64,000 nt of DNA, taken from assembly GCF_030381805.1 (NCBI RefSeq), contig NZ_JAUDRH010000015.1, forward strand, positions 186,001 through 250,000, in the 5' to 3' direction. A program made the position numbers and the translations under genes. Shown piece after piece: positions 53,368-61,565 of this stretch; the stretch's first letter is position 1; each line of letters begins with the position of its first letter. Under the pieces are notes generated by a model. That model did not search any database. It worked only from the letters and a program-made list of their open reading frames with translations, and had not been told where the DNA came from. Origin of the DNA: Chlorogloeopsis sp. ULAP01. GTDB lineage: Bacteria > Cyanobacteriota > Cyanobacteriia > Cyanobacteriales > Nostocaceae.

Positions 53368-53682
53368 GGCAGGTTATTGAACAAACTCAAGTGAAGATGG
53401 GAATTTTAGATTTGGATGGATAATTATAAGTGTTTAATCCAATTGAGCTTTAACACTCAAGTAATGAGTTGCCAGTGAGAATTTCCTCAAAAACAGCAAC
53501 GAAATCAGCCAATCTAGGTTACTTAAATAATGGCTTTAAACTACAGCTTATATTTGAAGCTTTAATTAATAGTATCATTTCACCCCCAGATGGGGCAGTG
53601 AACCCCGACCAAGCTCAAGTAGCGATCGCCCACCATTAGGGATTAGGGACTGGGGCAATGGGCAATGGGCATGGGGCATTGG
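53368..53682. other. secA upstream region with degenerate STRR
   Basis: AT-rich secA promoter region, followed at 53640-53680 by GGGCAATGGGCAATGGGCAT-type repeats. No gene seen other than the lost tail of the four-helix-bundle gene next to it. Confidence 0.5.
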
Positions 53683-54054
53683 TTATTTATATTCTCTATT
53701 CCCTATAGAGTTTAGATAAGCATTGAGTTTGGGTTATAGCTCGTCAATGATTGGTTTAAATTGATTTACTTGTTCATTTGTTAAAAGTTGTCGAGCGTAG
53801 GCTAGTCTCAACCAACTGACTGTTTCATATAAAGAGCCTCTAGCAATTTTGACACAACGTCGATTATCTGGGTCATTATACCTGTCCCGTCCTTCTGCTC
53901 TGTTGGCACAAACACTATCAGCAGATCGAACAATTTGCTTGCCGATAGTGTCCTTGGTGAAATAGTCCCATTGCTTAACAATCTGCCAAATCTCATTAGC
54001 TAGCTTCTCAGCTAGTTGATAAACTTGCAAATCTTCAAAATCGGGTCGTGCCAT
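53683..54054 (-). pseudogene. Four-helix-bundle (S23/IVP-type) protein, truncated by a stop near its end
   Basis: Starts at the ATG at 54052-54054 (MARPDFEDLQVYQLAEKLAN). The family core IVRSADSVCANRAEGRD, KIARGSLYETVSWLRLA and QFKPIIDEL is seen. A TAA at 53734-53736 ends it at 106 residues. In-frame translation continues as PKLNAYLNSIGNREYK to a second TAA at 53683-53685, matching the expected end of the last helix, so about 17 residues have been lost. The fold relates to 23S rRNA intervening-sequence proteins and to the Avd accessory protein of diversity-generating retroelements; no reverse transcriptase is nearby. The shortened product might still fold. STRR arrays flank it on both sides. 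Confidence 0.75.
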
Positions 54055-54079
54055 CCAAAACACCCAAAACCCATCCATC

Positions 54080-54130
54080 AACCATAACCCATGCCCAATG
54101 CCCTATTCCCAATGCCCATTGCCCAATGCT
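54080..54130. repeat. CCCATGCCCAATGCC-type STRR
   Basis: Tandem CCCAATGC/CCCATTGC units. They are the reverse complement of the GGGCAATGGGCA array at 53655-53680 on the other side of the four-helix-bundle gene. Confidence 0.75.
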
Positions 54131-54135
54131 TATCA

Positions 54136-54678
54136 CTATGATTTTTCCCATTCAGAACTGAGGCGACGGAAGTTGAAGTCGGCAGCACCAGGATGACAAC
54201 TCACACAGCTATTTATGTCTACAGGACGTGGCAATTTGACTTGGGGATGTAAAGCTTTGAAATAACGAGAGTTATTGACGCGGTAGGGTACTTGTTCATC
54301 TTTTTGCAGCAGGCGCGAAAAAGTTGACAGATATCTCCAAACCAAAATGCGCGGCGGATCGATTAATGGTTTGAGTTGTGCGCCATAATGTTCTGAGTCT
54401 TGCAAAAGATTTTTCCAAGTTTCAGTAGGCAGTACTGCGGGTGGTAAGGCGATGTGGCAAGTGGAACAGTTTTCTAAGTAAAGTTCTTGCCCCAATTGAT
54501 ATTGACTAGGTACTACATCAACAGTACCAATTTCGGAGACGGGAGTAGCACTTTGGACATTTGTCGCAAAGGATATTAACCAACCCATCGCCAAACTCCA
54601 AGTAAAGACTACCAAAAGTAAACCGATAGACTTGCCCTTGATTTTGCGGCGGTTGCGATGCTTAACAAGATTTGACAT
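54136..54678 (-). CDS. Diheme cytochrome c-type protein
   Basis: 180 residues. A basic N-terminus and one hydrophobic segment (SIGLLLVVFTWSLAMGWLIS) act as signal peptide or anchor. Two haem c motifs: CSTCH near residue 71 and CVSCH near residue 157. The distal Met or His ligands are not assigned. Conserved in cyanobacteria as an uncharacterised diheme cytochrome; lumenal or periplasmic location is expected. The ATG is at 54676-54678. Confidence 0.87.
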   Translation of the reverse strand: MSNLVKHRNRRKIKGKSIGLLLVVFTWSLAMGWLISFATNVQSATPVSEIGTVDVVPSQYQLGQELYLENCSTCHIALPPAVLPTETWKNLLQDSEHYGAQLKPLIDPPRILVWRYLSTFSRLLQKDEQVPYRVNNSRYFKALHPQVKLPRPVDINSCVSCHPGAADFNFRRLSSEWEKS

Positions 54679-54795
54679 TCCTCACACCCATTTGATTCTG
54701 GATTGTAGAATTTGGATTTTGAATTGAAGATAGAAAATTGGTAATTTTTTCCCATCACCCATGACCTATTACTTAATCCCTAGTTCCCAATTCCT

Positions 54796-55587
54796 TCATT
54801 TTGTTGCTACTACAATCATTCTGCGGCTATCCAGTGCAAATGGCTCACCATCGTGTCCGTAACCCTCAACATGACGGAAACCAACTTGGCATAACCAGTC
54901 GCTGAGTTCTGTAAAGGTAAAATGGCGAACAAAAAAATTGAAGCGACGTATCTGCCCATCACGAATGATAATTCGTTCGTTGTATGTGCGACCAGTAGAG
55001 ATATCGTAGCGGTTAGTATCAATCATGAAATTGCCTTCGCGTTCAGTAACAAAGCTAGGATGAAAGTCTTTGATGATGCGGTACAAGTTTTGAGTGTCAA
55101 TCAACAACTTGCCACCAACTTTCAAGGCGCGATCGGCTTGAGCTAGCACCAAGCGATTTTCATTGTCATCAAAGTACCCGAAAGCGGTAAACCAGTTAAT
55201 AATGCAGTCAAAGCGATCGCTCCACGGCAGAGAACGCATATCACCTTGGATGTACTCAACTTCCACACCGCTATTAGCTGCATCTTGACGGGCTTTGTCC
55301 AAAAATAAAGCTGTAGCATCAAGCCCAGTCACATTACAGCCACGTTTAGCCAGTTGATTAGAAATTCGCCCGTGTCCACAAGCTAAATCTAATACAGCCA
55401 TTTCCGGCTGCACGTTCAGCAGACGACAGATTAAATCAACATTGCGCTCCGTCCGTTCTGATGTTAATAGCGGTTCATAGAAATAGAGATAATCTTCATC
55501 GAACAGCGCTTCAAAATCGAATCTATTTGCACTCATAACAGAGGATTGAGAGGGTGCGTTATCAGATTTATGCAGATCAGTACGCAT
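54796..55587 (-). CDS. Class I SAM-dependent methyltransferase in a TetR operon
   Basis: 263 residues. Motif I is VLDLACGHGRISNQLAKRG near residue 63, followed by VTGLDATALFLDKAR, YIQGDMRSLPW and the RFDCIINWFTAFGYFDD region. Methyltransf_25/11 type; substrate unknown. The ATG (55585-55587) lies inside the 3' end of the tetR-like gene (11-bp overlap), so the two are translationally coupled and the regulator probably controls it. Confidence 0.88.
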   Translation of the reverse strand: MRTDLHKSDNAPSQSSVMSANRFDFEALFDEDYLYFYEPLLTSERTERNVDLICRLLNVQPEMAVLDLACGHGRISNQLAKRGCNVTGLDATALFLDKARQDAANSGVEVEYIQGDMRSLPWSDRFDCIINWFTAFGYFDDNENRLVLAQADRALKVGGKLLIDTQNLYRIIKDFHPSFVTEREGNFMIDTNRYDISTGRTYNERIIIRDGQIRRFNFFVRHFTFTELSDWLCQVGFRHVEGYGHDGEPFALDSRRMIVVATK

Positions 55588-56167
55588 TAATTAGCGTAGC
55601 TGCTGCTTTTTCTAAAGATACCTCCACAAATTGACCAAATAACCGCCGTTGGGCAAACGCGCCGTCAATTAGCAACAGTAGATTTGCAGCAAGTTCGCGC
55701 GGATTGCTGGCACCCGCGTTTTCGGCTAATTGCATCAGGCGATCGCGTACCGCTTCTTTGTGAGCGATCGCAATCTGATGTCCTGGATAGTCTAATTCTG
55801 CATATTCTGCTGTGGCAATTAGGAAGGGACAGCCTAAACAATCTGGCTTTGTCAATAGTTCATCCAACCATTTAAAAACTGCAAATAATTGTTCGGTAGG
55901 CTGATTAAGATGCTTGGCAATTTCTACTTCCATCAGTTCCCAAAAGCACTGGTTGCGTCGTTCCAGATACGCCACCACCAAATCATCTTTTGATGGGAAA
56001 TAGCGATATAAAGTTGTTTTCGCCACCCCTGACTTGGCAATGATCGTATCTACCCCTGTGGCTCGAATCCCTTGGCGATAGAATAGTTCATCGGCAATGT
56101 TGAGGATATGTTCTCTGAGCGCAGGCTTTGCTTCGTCCTGCTTTGCTACAAGGCGAGTTTTTGGCAC
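55577..56167 (-). CDS. TetR/AcrR-family transcriptional regulator
   Basis: 196 residues. The N-terminal HTH is ILNIADELFYRQGIRATGVD, then AKSGVAKTTLYRYFPSKDDL. The C-terminal ligand domain contains PDCLGCPFLIATAEYAE, with two cysteines spaced as in TetR regulators related to NemR/AcrR. The start is a GTG (56165-56167) with GGGAG upstream. Two palindromes in the divergent promoter region are likely operators, so it probably represses itself, the methyltransferase and the divergent oxidoreductase gene. The inducer is unknown. Confidence 0.9.
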   Translation of the reverse strand: MPKTRLVAKQDEAKPALREHILNIADELFYRQGIRATGVDTIIAKSGVAKTTLYRYFPSKDDLVVAYLERRNQCFWELMEVEIAKHLNQPTEQLFAVFKWLDELLTKPDCLGCPFLIATAEYAELDYPGHQIAIAHKEAVRDRLMQLAENAGASNPRELAANLLLLIDGAFAQRRLFGQFVEVSLEKAAATLINAY

Positions 56168-56195
56168 CTAATTCTCCCAATATCTCTATTGACAT

Positions 56196-56249
56196 GATAC
56201 AGACCTGTCTGTAATATAACAATCATAACAACGATACAGACCTGTCTGT
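56196..56249. promoter_or_regulatory. Two TetR-type operators in the divergent promoter
   Basis: GATACAGACCTGTCTGT occurs twice, at 56196-56212 and 56233-56249, 37 bp apart centre to centre. The core ACAGAC-CT-GTCTGT is a palindrome except for the two central bases. One copy lies 29 bp upstream of the tetR GTG, the other 23 bp upstream of the oxidoreductase ATG. Confidence 0.85.
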
Positions 56250-56271
56250 TTTGTATAGGAAATATCGAGCC

Positions 56272-56952
56272 ATGAAAATTGGAATTGTTGGTAGTGGAAA
56301 CATGGGACGTTCTTTAGGTATTCTTTGGGCAGAGCAGGGACATCAAGTATTTTTTGGCTCCCGTGATGCCGAAAAAGGAAAAGCAGTCGCAAAGTTGGCA
56401 GAACGTGGAACCCAAGGCGGTACAAACGATGAGGCGATAGCGTTTGCTGATGTCATTTTATGGACAGCACGCGGGATTATGCCAAGGAAATTGCTATCTA
56501 ATCCTGAAGTTCTCAACGGTAAAATAGTTATTGATTGTAATAATCAGGAAATTCCTGAAGGATTTGCTTATCCGCCAATAGTAGAATCGTTAGCAGAAAA
56601 GCTTGCCAAAGATGTGCCGAATGCTCGTGTAGTCAAAGCTTTTAACACAATGGCGCAGGAAGTGTTTGAATTAGCACCTGAGCCGTTAAGAGATTATGGA
56701 GTTTCTGTATTTGTTGCAGGAGATGATGGGCAAGCGAGAAAAACAGTAATGCAGCTTGCAAAAGAGATAGGATTTGTACCAATAGACTCCGGAATTTTAC
56801 GTAATGCTCGATTGGTAGAAGGCTTAGGAGATTTTATTCGCCTAATCATAATTGGTCAGCAACAAGGTGCTTATGCAACTATCTCTGTTAACATTCTGCC
56901 TGCATCGCAAAACCAACGCTTAGGCGGACGGCAAGCTTCAAGTCTGAACTAA
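56272..56952 (+). CDS. NADPH-dependent F420-reductase-like oxidoreductase
   Basis: 226 residues from the ATG at 56272. The N-terminal Rossmann motif is IGIVGSGNMGRSLG. GSRDAEKGKAVA follows, and the C-terminal half has VVKAFNTMAQEVF and GFVPIDSGILRNARLVEGLG, as in F420-dependent NADP oxidoreductase-like proteins. Cyanobacteria have many such proteins whose substrate is not F420. Divergent from tetR with shared operators. Its TAA overlaps the end of convergent moxR by three bases. Confidence 0.85.
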   Translation: MKIGIVGSGNMGRSLGILWAEQGHQVFFGSRDAEKGKAVAKLAERGTQGGTNDEAIAFADVILWTARGIMPRKLLSNPEVLNGKIVIDCNNQEIPEGFAYPPIVESLAEKLAKDVPNARVVKAFNTMAQEVFELAPEPLRDYGVSVFVAGDDGQARKTVMQLAKEIGFVPIDSGILRNARLVEGLGDFIRLIIIGQQQGAYATISVNILPASQNQRLGGRQASSLN

Positions 56953-57857
56953 GGAATTGGTACAGCCCGTAACAATCTTTCCATCACTGTTTTTGCCCTA
57001 CGTCCGCCAGCAGGAATGAGGCGATGGCAAAGAACGTAAGGAGCAAGAAATTTTACATCGTCGGGAATAGCGTAATCACGCCCCAAAATAAAAGCTAGCG
57101 CCTGAGTCGCCCTATGTAAGGCTACAGAGCCGCGTGGACTAACTCCAAGAGTAATTTCCTCATCGCACCGTGTTGCCCGCACCAAGTCGAGCATATATTG
57201 TTGCAGGGAAATATCCACTTTGACGCGAGAGCAGATTTGCTGTAGTTGTTGAACTTCAGCTAAGGTAATGCAAGGCTGTAAATCTCCTCGTTTAACACTA
57301 CCATCAAGATTTTGCAGCATTTGCAATTCTTCCTCTTCAGAAGGATAGCCCAGGCTTAAAGACAGCATAAACCGATCCATTTGTGCTTCTGGTAGGGGAA
57401 ATGTACCTTGGTATTCGATCGGATTCTGGGTGGCAATGACAAAAAAGGGTGTAGGAACTGCACGAGAGACGCCATCGACTGTTACCTGATGCTCTTCCAT
57501 CACTTCCAGCAAAGCCGACTGAGTACGGGGTGTAGCGCGGTTGATTTCGTCAGCTAATAGCACATTAGCAAATACAGGGCCAGGGAGAAAGTGAAACTCG
57601 CCGCTTTTGGGATTCCAAATGTTAGTGCCAGTAATATCAGTTGGTAATAGATCGGGGGTACATTGTAATCTTTGAAACTGCCCATCTATGGATCGAGCCA
57701 GGGTTTTTGCAAGGAGAGTTTTGCCTACTCCAGGCACATCTTCCAATAAAGAATGACCGCCGGCTAGCAAGGCGACTAATACTAAACGTATCGCCTCAGA
57801 TTTACCAACGATGGTATGAGCCAAATTTTTAGTCAGAGCGTCAATTTTGTCTCTCAT
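56949..57857 (-). CDS. MoxR-family AAA+ ATPase
   Basis: 302 residues. Walker A is EDVPGVGKTLLAKTLA, Walker B VLLADEINRATPRTQ, sensor 1 FFVIATQNPIEYQGT, arginine-finger region FMLSLSLGYP, sensor 2 SPRGSVALHRATQ. MoxR ATPases act as chaperones for metal insertion or complex assembly, usually beside VWA or DUF58 genes; none is adjacent here. The ATG is at 57855-57857. Confidence 0.92.
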   Translation of the reverse strand: MRDKIDALTKNLAHTIVGKSEAIRLVLVALLAGGHSLLEDVPGVGKTLLAKTLARSIDGQFQRLQCTPDLLPTDITGTNIWNPKSGEFHFLPGPVFANVLLADEINRATPRTQSALLEVMEEHQVTVDGVSRAVPTPFFVIATQNPIEYQGTFPLPEAQMDRFMLSLSLGYPSEEEELQMLQNLDGSVKRGDLQPCITLAEVQQLQQICSRVKVDISLQQYMLDLVRATRCDEEITLGVSPRGSVALHRATQALAFILGRDYAIPDDVKFLAPYVLCHRLIPAGGRRAKTVMERLLRAVPIP

Positions 57858-57865
57858 ACAGCAAT

Positions 57866-57992
57866 TATGGATAGGGTACTAGGGATTGGGGATTGGGTAT
57901 TGGTGATTTGGTACTGAAATATTGGGTATTAAGATTTCTTTATTCCTAGTCCCTAATCCCTAATCCCTAGTCCCTAATCCCTAGTGTTCCCT
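57866..57992. repeat. STRR arrays (TAGGGATTGGG and CCCTAATCCCTAGT)
   Basis: Upstream of moxR: GGTACTAGGGATTGGGGATTGGGTATTGG, then a CCCTAATCCCTAATCCCTAGT array at 57951-57985 of opposite strand sense. The two halves can pair with each other and could form a long imperfect hairpin between ribF and moxR. Confidence 0.75.
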
Positions 57993-58012
57993 TAGCAAGA
58001 CGAAATTAACAC

Positions 58013-59041
58013 TTAGCAACCAAAAAAAGCTTTAGCGGCATTGCAGTCTAATTGAATTTGTGTTTTTAAGGCTTCTAGATTAGGAAATTTTTGTTCCGGG
58101 CGTAAGAATTTTTCTAGCTGCACAGTTAGCTTTTTACCATATAAGTCACCAAACCAATTGAAAAGATGTACTTCCACTGAGATTTGAGTACCATTTACCG
58201 TGGGGCGATTACCTATATTCATTACACCTAAATAGCCATTTCCATCGAGTTCTAGAGTCTCATCAGTGATAAAGACACGCACAGCGTAAACACCTTGGAG
58301 GGGTAAAAACTTATCTTTGGGCAATTGTAGGTTGGCGGTGGGAAAGCCAATTGTTCTGCCAAGTTGTTGGCCTTTAACTACTGTACCGATGAGAGAGTAC
58401 GGACGCCCCAATAGTTTGTTTGCGTATTGAAGATCGCCGCTACTGAGGGTCTGACGAATCAGTGAACTGCTAATGGGAGCCTCAGGAAAAACTTCCTCAG
58501 AACAACTTTCTAAGGGGACTATGGTAACTGGAACGCCGTGCTTGGCAGCGATTACTTGCAAATCTTGAGCAGTACCAGTGCGTTTAGAACCAAAACGAAA
58601 ATCTTGCCCAACACTAATTTGTACTGCTTGCAATTGCTCAATGAGAATTTTTTCTACAAATTCTTCGGGAGTCAAAGCGCATAACTCTTTGTCGAAAGGC
58701 AATAGTACCAGTTGTTCCACCCCAAGCGATCGCAATTGTTGGACTTTTTCATCTAGCGGCGTCAGCAAAGTACGGGGTTGACCGGTAAAAAACTCTTGTG
58801 GATGAGGATTAAAGGTGACAACTGTCGAGTAGATGCGATCTTTGGATGTCACGGAGGGTGAAAATGTTTTTATGTCCCCACCTTCCCGTGTTCCTATGTC
58901 TTCCAAAATTGGTTGAATAACCTGTCGATGACCGCGATGTACACCGTCAAATTTCCCAAGTGCCACAGCAGTTGGCACTAGAGCTAATTCGGTTGAAGAA
59001 GTAACCCACACAGAACACCCATTTTGAGACAGATTTAGCAC
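58013..59041 (-). CDS. ribF: Bifunctional riboflavin kinase/FAD synthetase
   Basis: 342 residues. The N-terminal nucleotidyltransferase carries ALGKFDGVHRGHRQVI and TFNPHPQEFFTG. The C-terminal flavokinase carries GRTIGFPTANLQLP and VMNIGNRPTVNG. It makes FMN and FAD. A GTG start (59039-59041) is used; no ATG is available upstream in frame. Between HRGH and TFNPHP there is an in-frame, repeat-derived insertion (about 58831-58905: GTREGGDIKTFSPSVTSKDR) not expected in the family. Confidence 0.94.
   Translation of the reverse strand: MLNLSQNGCSVWVTSSTELALVPTAVALGKFDGVHRGHRQVIQPILEDIGTREGGDIKTFSPSVTSKDRIYSTVVTFNPHPQEFFTGQPRTLLTPLDEKVQQLRSLGVEQLVLLPFDKELCALTPEEFVEKILIEQLQAVQISVGQDFRFGSKRTGTAQDLQVIAAKHGVPVTIVPLESCSEEVFPEAPISSSLIRQTLSSGDLQYANKLLGRPYSLIGTVVKGQQLGRTIGFPTANLQLPKDKFLPLQGVYAVRVFITDETLELDGNGYLGVMNIGNRPTVNGTQISVEVHLFNWFGDLYGKKLTVQLEKFLRPEQKFPNLEALKTQIQLDCNAAKAFFGC
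58831..58905. repeat. Repeat-derived in-frame insertion in ribF
   Basis: Contains GGAACACGGGAAGGTGGGGA on the coding strand, like the intergenic (GGGAACACGGG)-type repeats. Stop-free in the ribF frame and a multiple of three in length, judged from the unbroken flanking conserved segments. Confidence 0.65.
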
Positions 59042-59076
59042 GTCGATTCTGGGATTTGAGGTTTGTTCGGCTTTTG

Positions 59077-59120
59077 GCCAACCCTACGGGAAGTTGCCCT
59101 GGCGGGTCTTGTGTCTAGCC
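59077..59120. repeat. Dispersed repeat fragment (CCCTACGGGAAGTTGCC)
   Basis: Decayed copy of the repeat at 4770-4840, with CCCTACGGGAAG followed by GGCGGGTCTTGTGTCT. Located upstream of ribF. Confidence 0.6.
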
Positions 59121-59287
59121 TCAAAAGACCACTTTTAAGGTTGATTGTACTATCAGCTTTTGCCTAATAACTAACTTTGCAAAGCCAATAGCCAACTTTC
59201 ACCAGACGTTTAGAAGTCATCCAAGCGTAGGGTAAGCCTCTGATCACCAATCTAATCTAAAATTTGTAATTGCTCCGAAAGTAAAAT

Positions 59288-60184
59288 CTATGCAAAAAAC
59301 TTACTAACAGGAAAAGATTCTGATAAGCTAACTGAAATCGGAACCTGAAGCTCCATTCCTTCGCGTGCCATGATTGCACGAGGAAAGATTTGACGTGCTT
59401 CTTCTCCCACACGATCCAAAAAATCATCATCATGAGCTGGATCGTGGTGAAAAATTACCAAATTTTTAACATTAGCCGCTTTGGCAACCTTTACAGCTTC
59501 TTGCCATGTAGAATGTCCCCAACCGATTTTTGGTCTAGTTGGTGAATGATATTCCTCGTCCGTGTAGGTGGAGTCGTAAATTAGAATGTCGGCATCACGA
59601 GCTAGTCGCAGAACATTTTCATCTAACCTGTCGGGGAAATGTTCGGTATCGGTAACGTAAACAGCAGTGCCGCCACGCCAGGTAACTCGATATCCCACGG
59701 CTTCACCCGGATGGTTTAAAGGTGCTGTCTCAACGGTGATGTCATCGATTTGGATGGATTGGCCTGGTATGACGTTACAAAAATCCAAATTTGCCTGCAT
59801 GATTTGTAAAGGTACTGGAAAATTTGGATGCAGCATCTGGTCATTAAGACGCTGTTCGACTGTGGAACCATCAGGAGCGATCGCGCCATAGATATGAAAA
59901 GTATTTCCTTTCACAAACCCCGGTGTAAAAAAAGGAAAACCCTGCATATGATCCCAATGGGAGTGGGTGAAAAATATATGAGCTTCTATCGGCATTTTGG
60001 ACAATAAAGATTGCCCCAAAACATGCAGCCCAGTACCACCATCAAAAATTAAATGTTTGCCGTCCACTTGCATCTCGACGCAAGAGGTATTACCTCCGTA
60101 ACGGACGGTGCTAGGCCCAGGGCAGGGGATACTGCCGCGAACGCCCCAAAAATGCACTTTAAATTGATTTTCTATCCTGGACAT
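59288..60184 (-). CDS. MBL-fold metal-dependent hydrolase
   Basis: 298 residues. Metallo-beta-lactamase motif FTHSHWDHMQGFPFF near residue 92. Later metal ligands are in VYVTDTEHFPD (Asp) and the HHDPAH segment near the end. N-terminal VHFWGVRGSIPCPGP and RYGGNTSCVEM are typical of a phosphodiesterase-like/RNase Z-related group that is common in cyanobacteria. The actual substrate is not known. Two repeated sequences upstream may be operators. Intact. Confidence 0.9.
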   Translation of the reverse strand: MSRIENQFKVHFWGVRGSIPCPGPSTVRYGGNTSCVEMQVDGKHLIFDGGTGLHVLGQSLLSKMPIEAHIFFTHSHWDHMQGFPFFTPGFVKGNTFHIYGAIAPDGSTVEQRLNDQMLHPNFPVPLQIMQANLDFCNVIPGQSIQIDDITVETAPLNHPGEAVGYRVTWRGGTAVYVTDTEHFPDRLDENVLRLARDADILIYDSTYTDEEYHSPTRPKIGWGHSTWQEAVKVAKAANVKNLVIFHHDPAHDDDFLDRVGEEARQIFPRAIMAREGMELQVPISVSLSESFPVSKFFA

Positions 60185-60228
60185 GGGTGTTGGCTTGCAA
60201 AGATTGAGCGGGCGAGCAATATAAAGAT

Positions 60229-60293
60229 GTTACTTAACTGGTAACGTTTATGCTGTCTCACCATTGTTGGCAGATTGTTACTCTACTGGTAAC
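60229..60293 (-). promoter_or_regulatory. Two copies of GTTACTnnACTGGTAAC upstream of the MBL gene
   Basis: GTTACTTAACTGGTAAC (60229-60245) and GTTACTCTACTGGTAAC (60277-60293) are direct repeats, 48 bp apart, each with GTTAC/GTAAC dyad ends. They lie 45 and 93 bp upstream of the MBL gene start. A transcription-factor site is likely; the factor is unknown. Confidence 0.55.
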
Positions 60294-60468
60294 TCATTAT
60301 ACTTTTCTCTAGCCGAATTTACTCAATTTAAGTAAGACATCCAAAGAACTTGATTGAAAGTTTTTGGCTTTCTTATAGGGTCAATGGTCAGTGATTTTCT
60401 ACGTTATAACTTATATTTATTTGTAATGCATTTAACTCAGTTATTACGGTAATTATTCTTGCCATACC

Positions 60469-61266
60469 TTACGGAAAGGTAAAATTCCATTGAGATAAAT
60501 CATGCAACCCTGTTACGTAGGTGAGATTATATTGCAATGGAGTTATACTAATGTAGTTTTTGCGGATGATGTGTACATCCATGGGTAAATTTTGAGGTAA
60601 ATTTAGACCTGTTGGTGGTTCCACATCTTCTAAAACTTCTCCTGTTAACCAGTAATAAGTTTTACCACGTGGGTCAATTCGCTTGTCGAAAACATCTACG
60701 TAGCGTCGTACTCCTTGGCGGGTGATGGCAACTCCCGCAATTTCTTCCCACTTGACAGCAGGAATATTAACATTAAGCAACATCAAATCAGGAAGAGGCT
60801 TTTTCGCTATCTGTTCCACTAGAATATTGGCAAATTTAGCTGCGGGTTGAAAATCTTTGGACGAGAAACTAGCCAAACTCAGTGCCACACTGGGAATGCC
60901 TTCAATTAAGCCTTCCATTGCTGCGGAAACAGTACCAGAATAGAGAATTTCTGTTCCCAGGTTCGCACCTTGATTAATTCCAGAAAGAACTAAATCGGGA
61001 GGAGAGTCAAGCAAAGCCCACAATGCCAATTTTACACAGTCAGAGGGAGTACCATCACAAGCCCAAGCTTTAACGGTGGGATGAAAAATCGACTCGACTA
61101 TTTCGGCACGAATTGGTTGGTGTAGGGTTAATCCATGACCTGTGGCAGAACGTTCTCTGTCTGGACAAACTACGCTAACTTCATGTCCTGCTTGGGCTAA
61201 AGAGTTAGCGAGTGTCCGAATACCTAAAGCATAAATACCATCATCGTTACTAATCAGCAATTTCAT
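60469..61266 (-). CDS. surE: 5'/3'-nucleotidase SurE
   Basis: 265 residues. Metal-binding LLISNDDGIYALGI at the N-terminus, VVCPDRERSATGHGLTL, LVLSGINQGANLGTEILYSG, and LPDLMLLNVNIP are all canonical. It dephosphorylates nucleoside monophosphates and short polyphosphates. The ATG is at 61264-61266. Upstream is STRR-rich sequence up to pheS. Confidence 0.95.
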   Translation of the reverse strand: MKLLISNDDGIYALGIRTLANSLAQAGHEVSVVCPDRERSATGHGLTLHQPIRAEIVESIFHPTVKAWACDGTPSDCVKLALWALLDSPPDLVLSGINQGANLGTEILYSGTVSAAMEGLIEGIPSVALSLASFSSKDFQPAAKFANILVEQIAKKPLPDLMLLNVNIPAVKWEEIAGVAITRQGVRRYVDVFDKRIDPRGKTYYWLTGEVLEDVEPPTGLNLPQNLPMDVHIIRKNYISITPLQYNLTYVTGLHDLSQWNFTFP

Positions 61267-61442
61267 GTTTCATTCGTAAATATAAATACTCACTAATCAT
61301 TAAGTCATTAGTCAACGCTCATGAATCAATTGTCAATGTTATGTGTCACAAGTACGGAATAAAAATATGCTTATCTACATCAATCACCTCTAAACTGATA
61401 TTAGTGCGTTGGGTTTCAACCATTGCCTTTGATGCACAATTG

Positions 61443-61565
61443 GCTTATTAATTAATTTGATTAGTCTTTTGTCATTTGTCCTTTGTCATTAGTCCACAGT
61501 TAATGACCAATGGCTAATGACCGATGACCGATGACCGATGACTATTGACTATTAACTATTGAGTA
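61443..61565. repeat. STRR array upstream of pheS
   Basis: TTTGTCATTTGTCCTTTGTCATTAGTCC, then GACCAAT, GACCGAT and GACTATT units up to the pheS start (TTGAGTAATG). The array reaches the start codon. Confidence 0.8.

Noticed and set aside
53734..54054. Diversity-generating retroelement suggested by the Avd-like four-helix bundle protein
   Set aside because: No reverse transcriptase, template/variable repeats or C-type lectin target in the window.
57951..57990. CRISPR-like spacing of CCCTAATCCCTAGT repeats
   Set aside because: Units are 7-14 bp with no unique spacers and no cas genes; they are STRRs.
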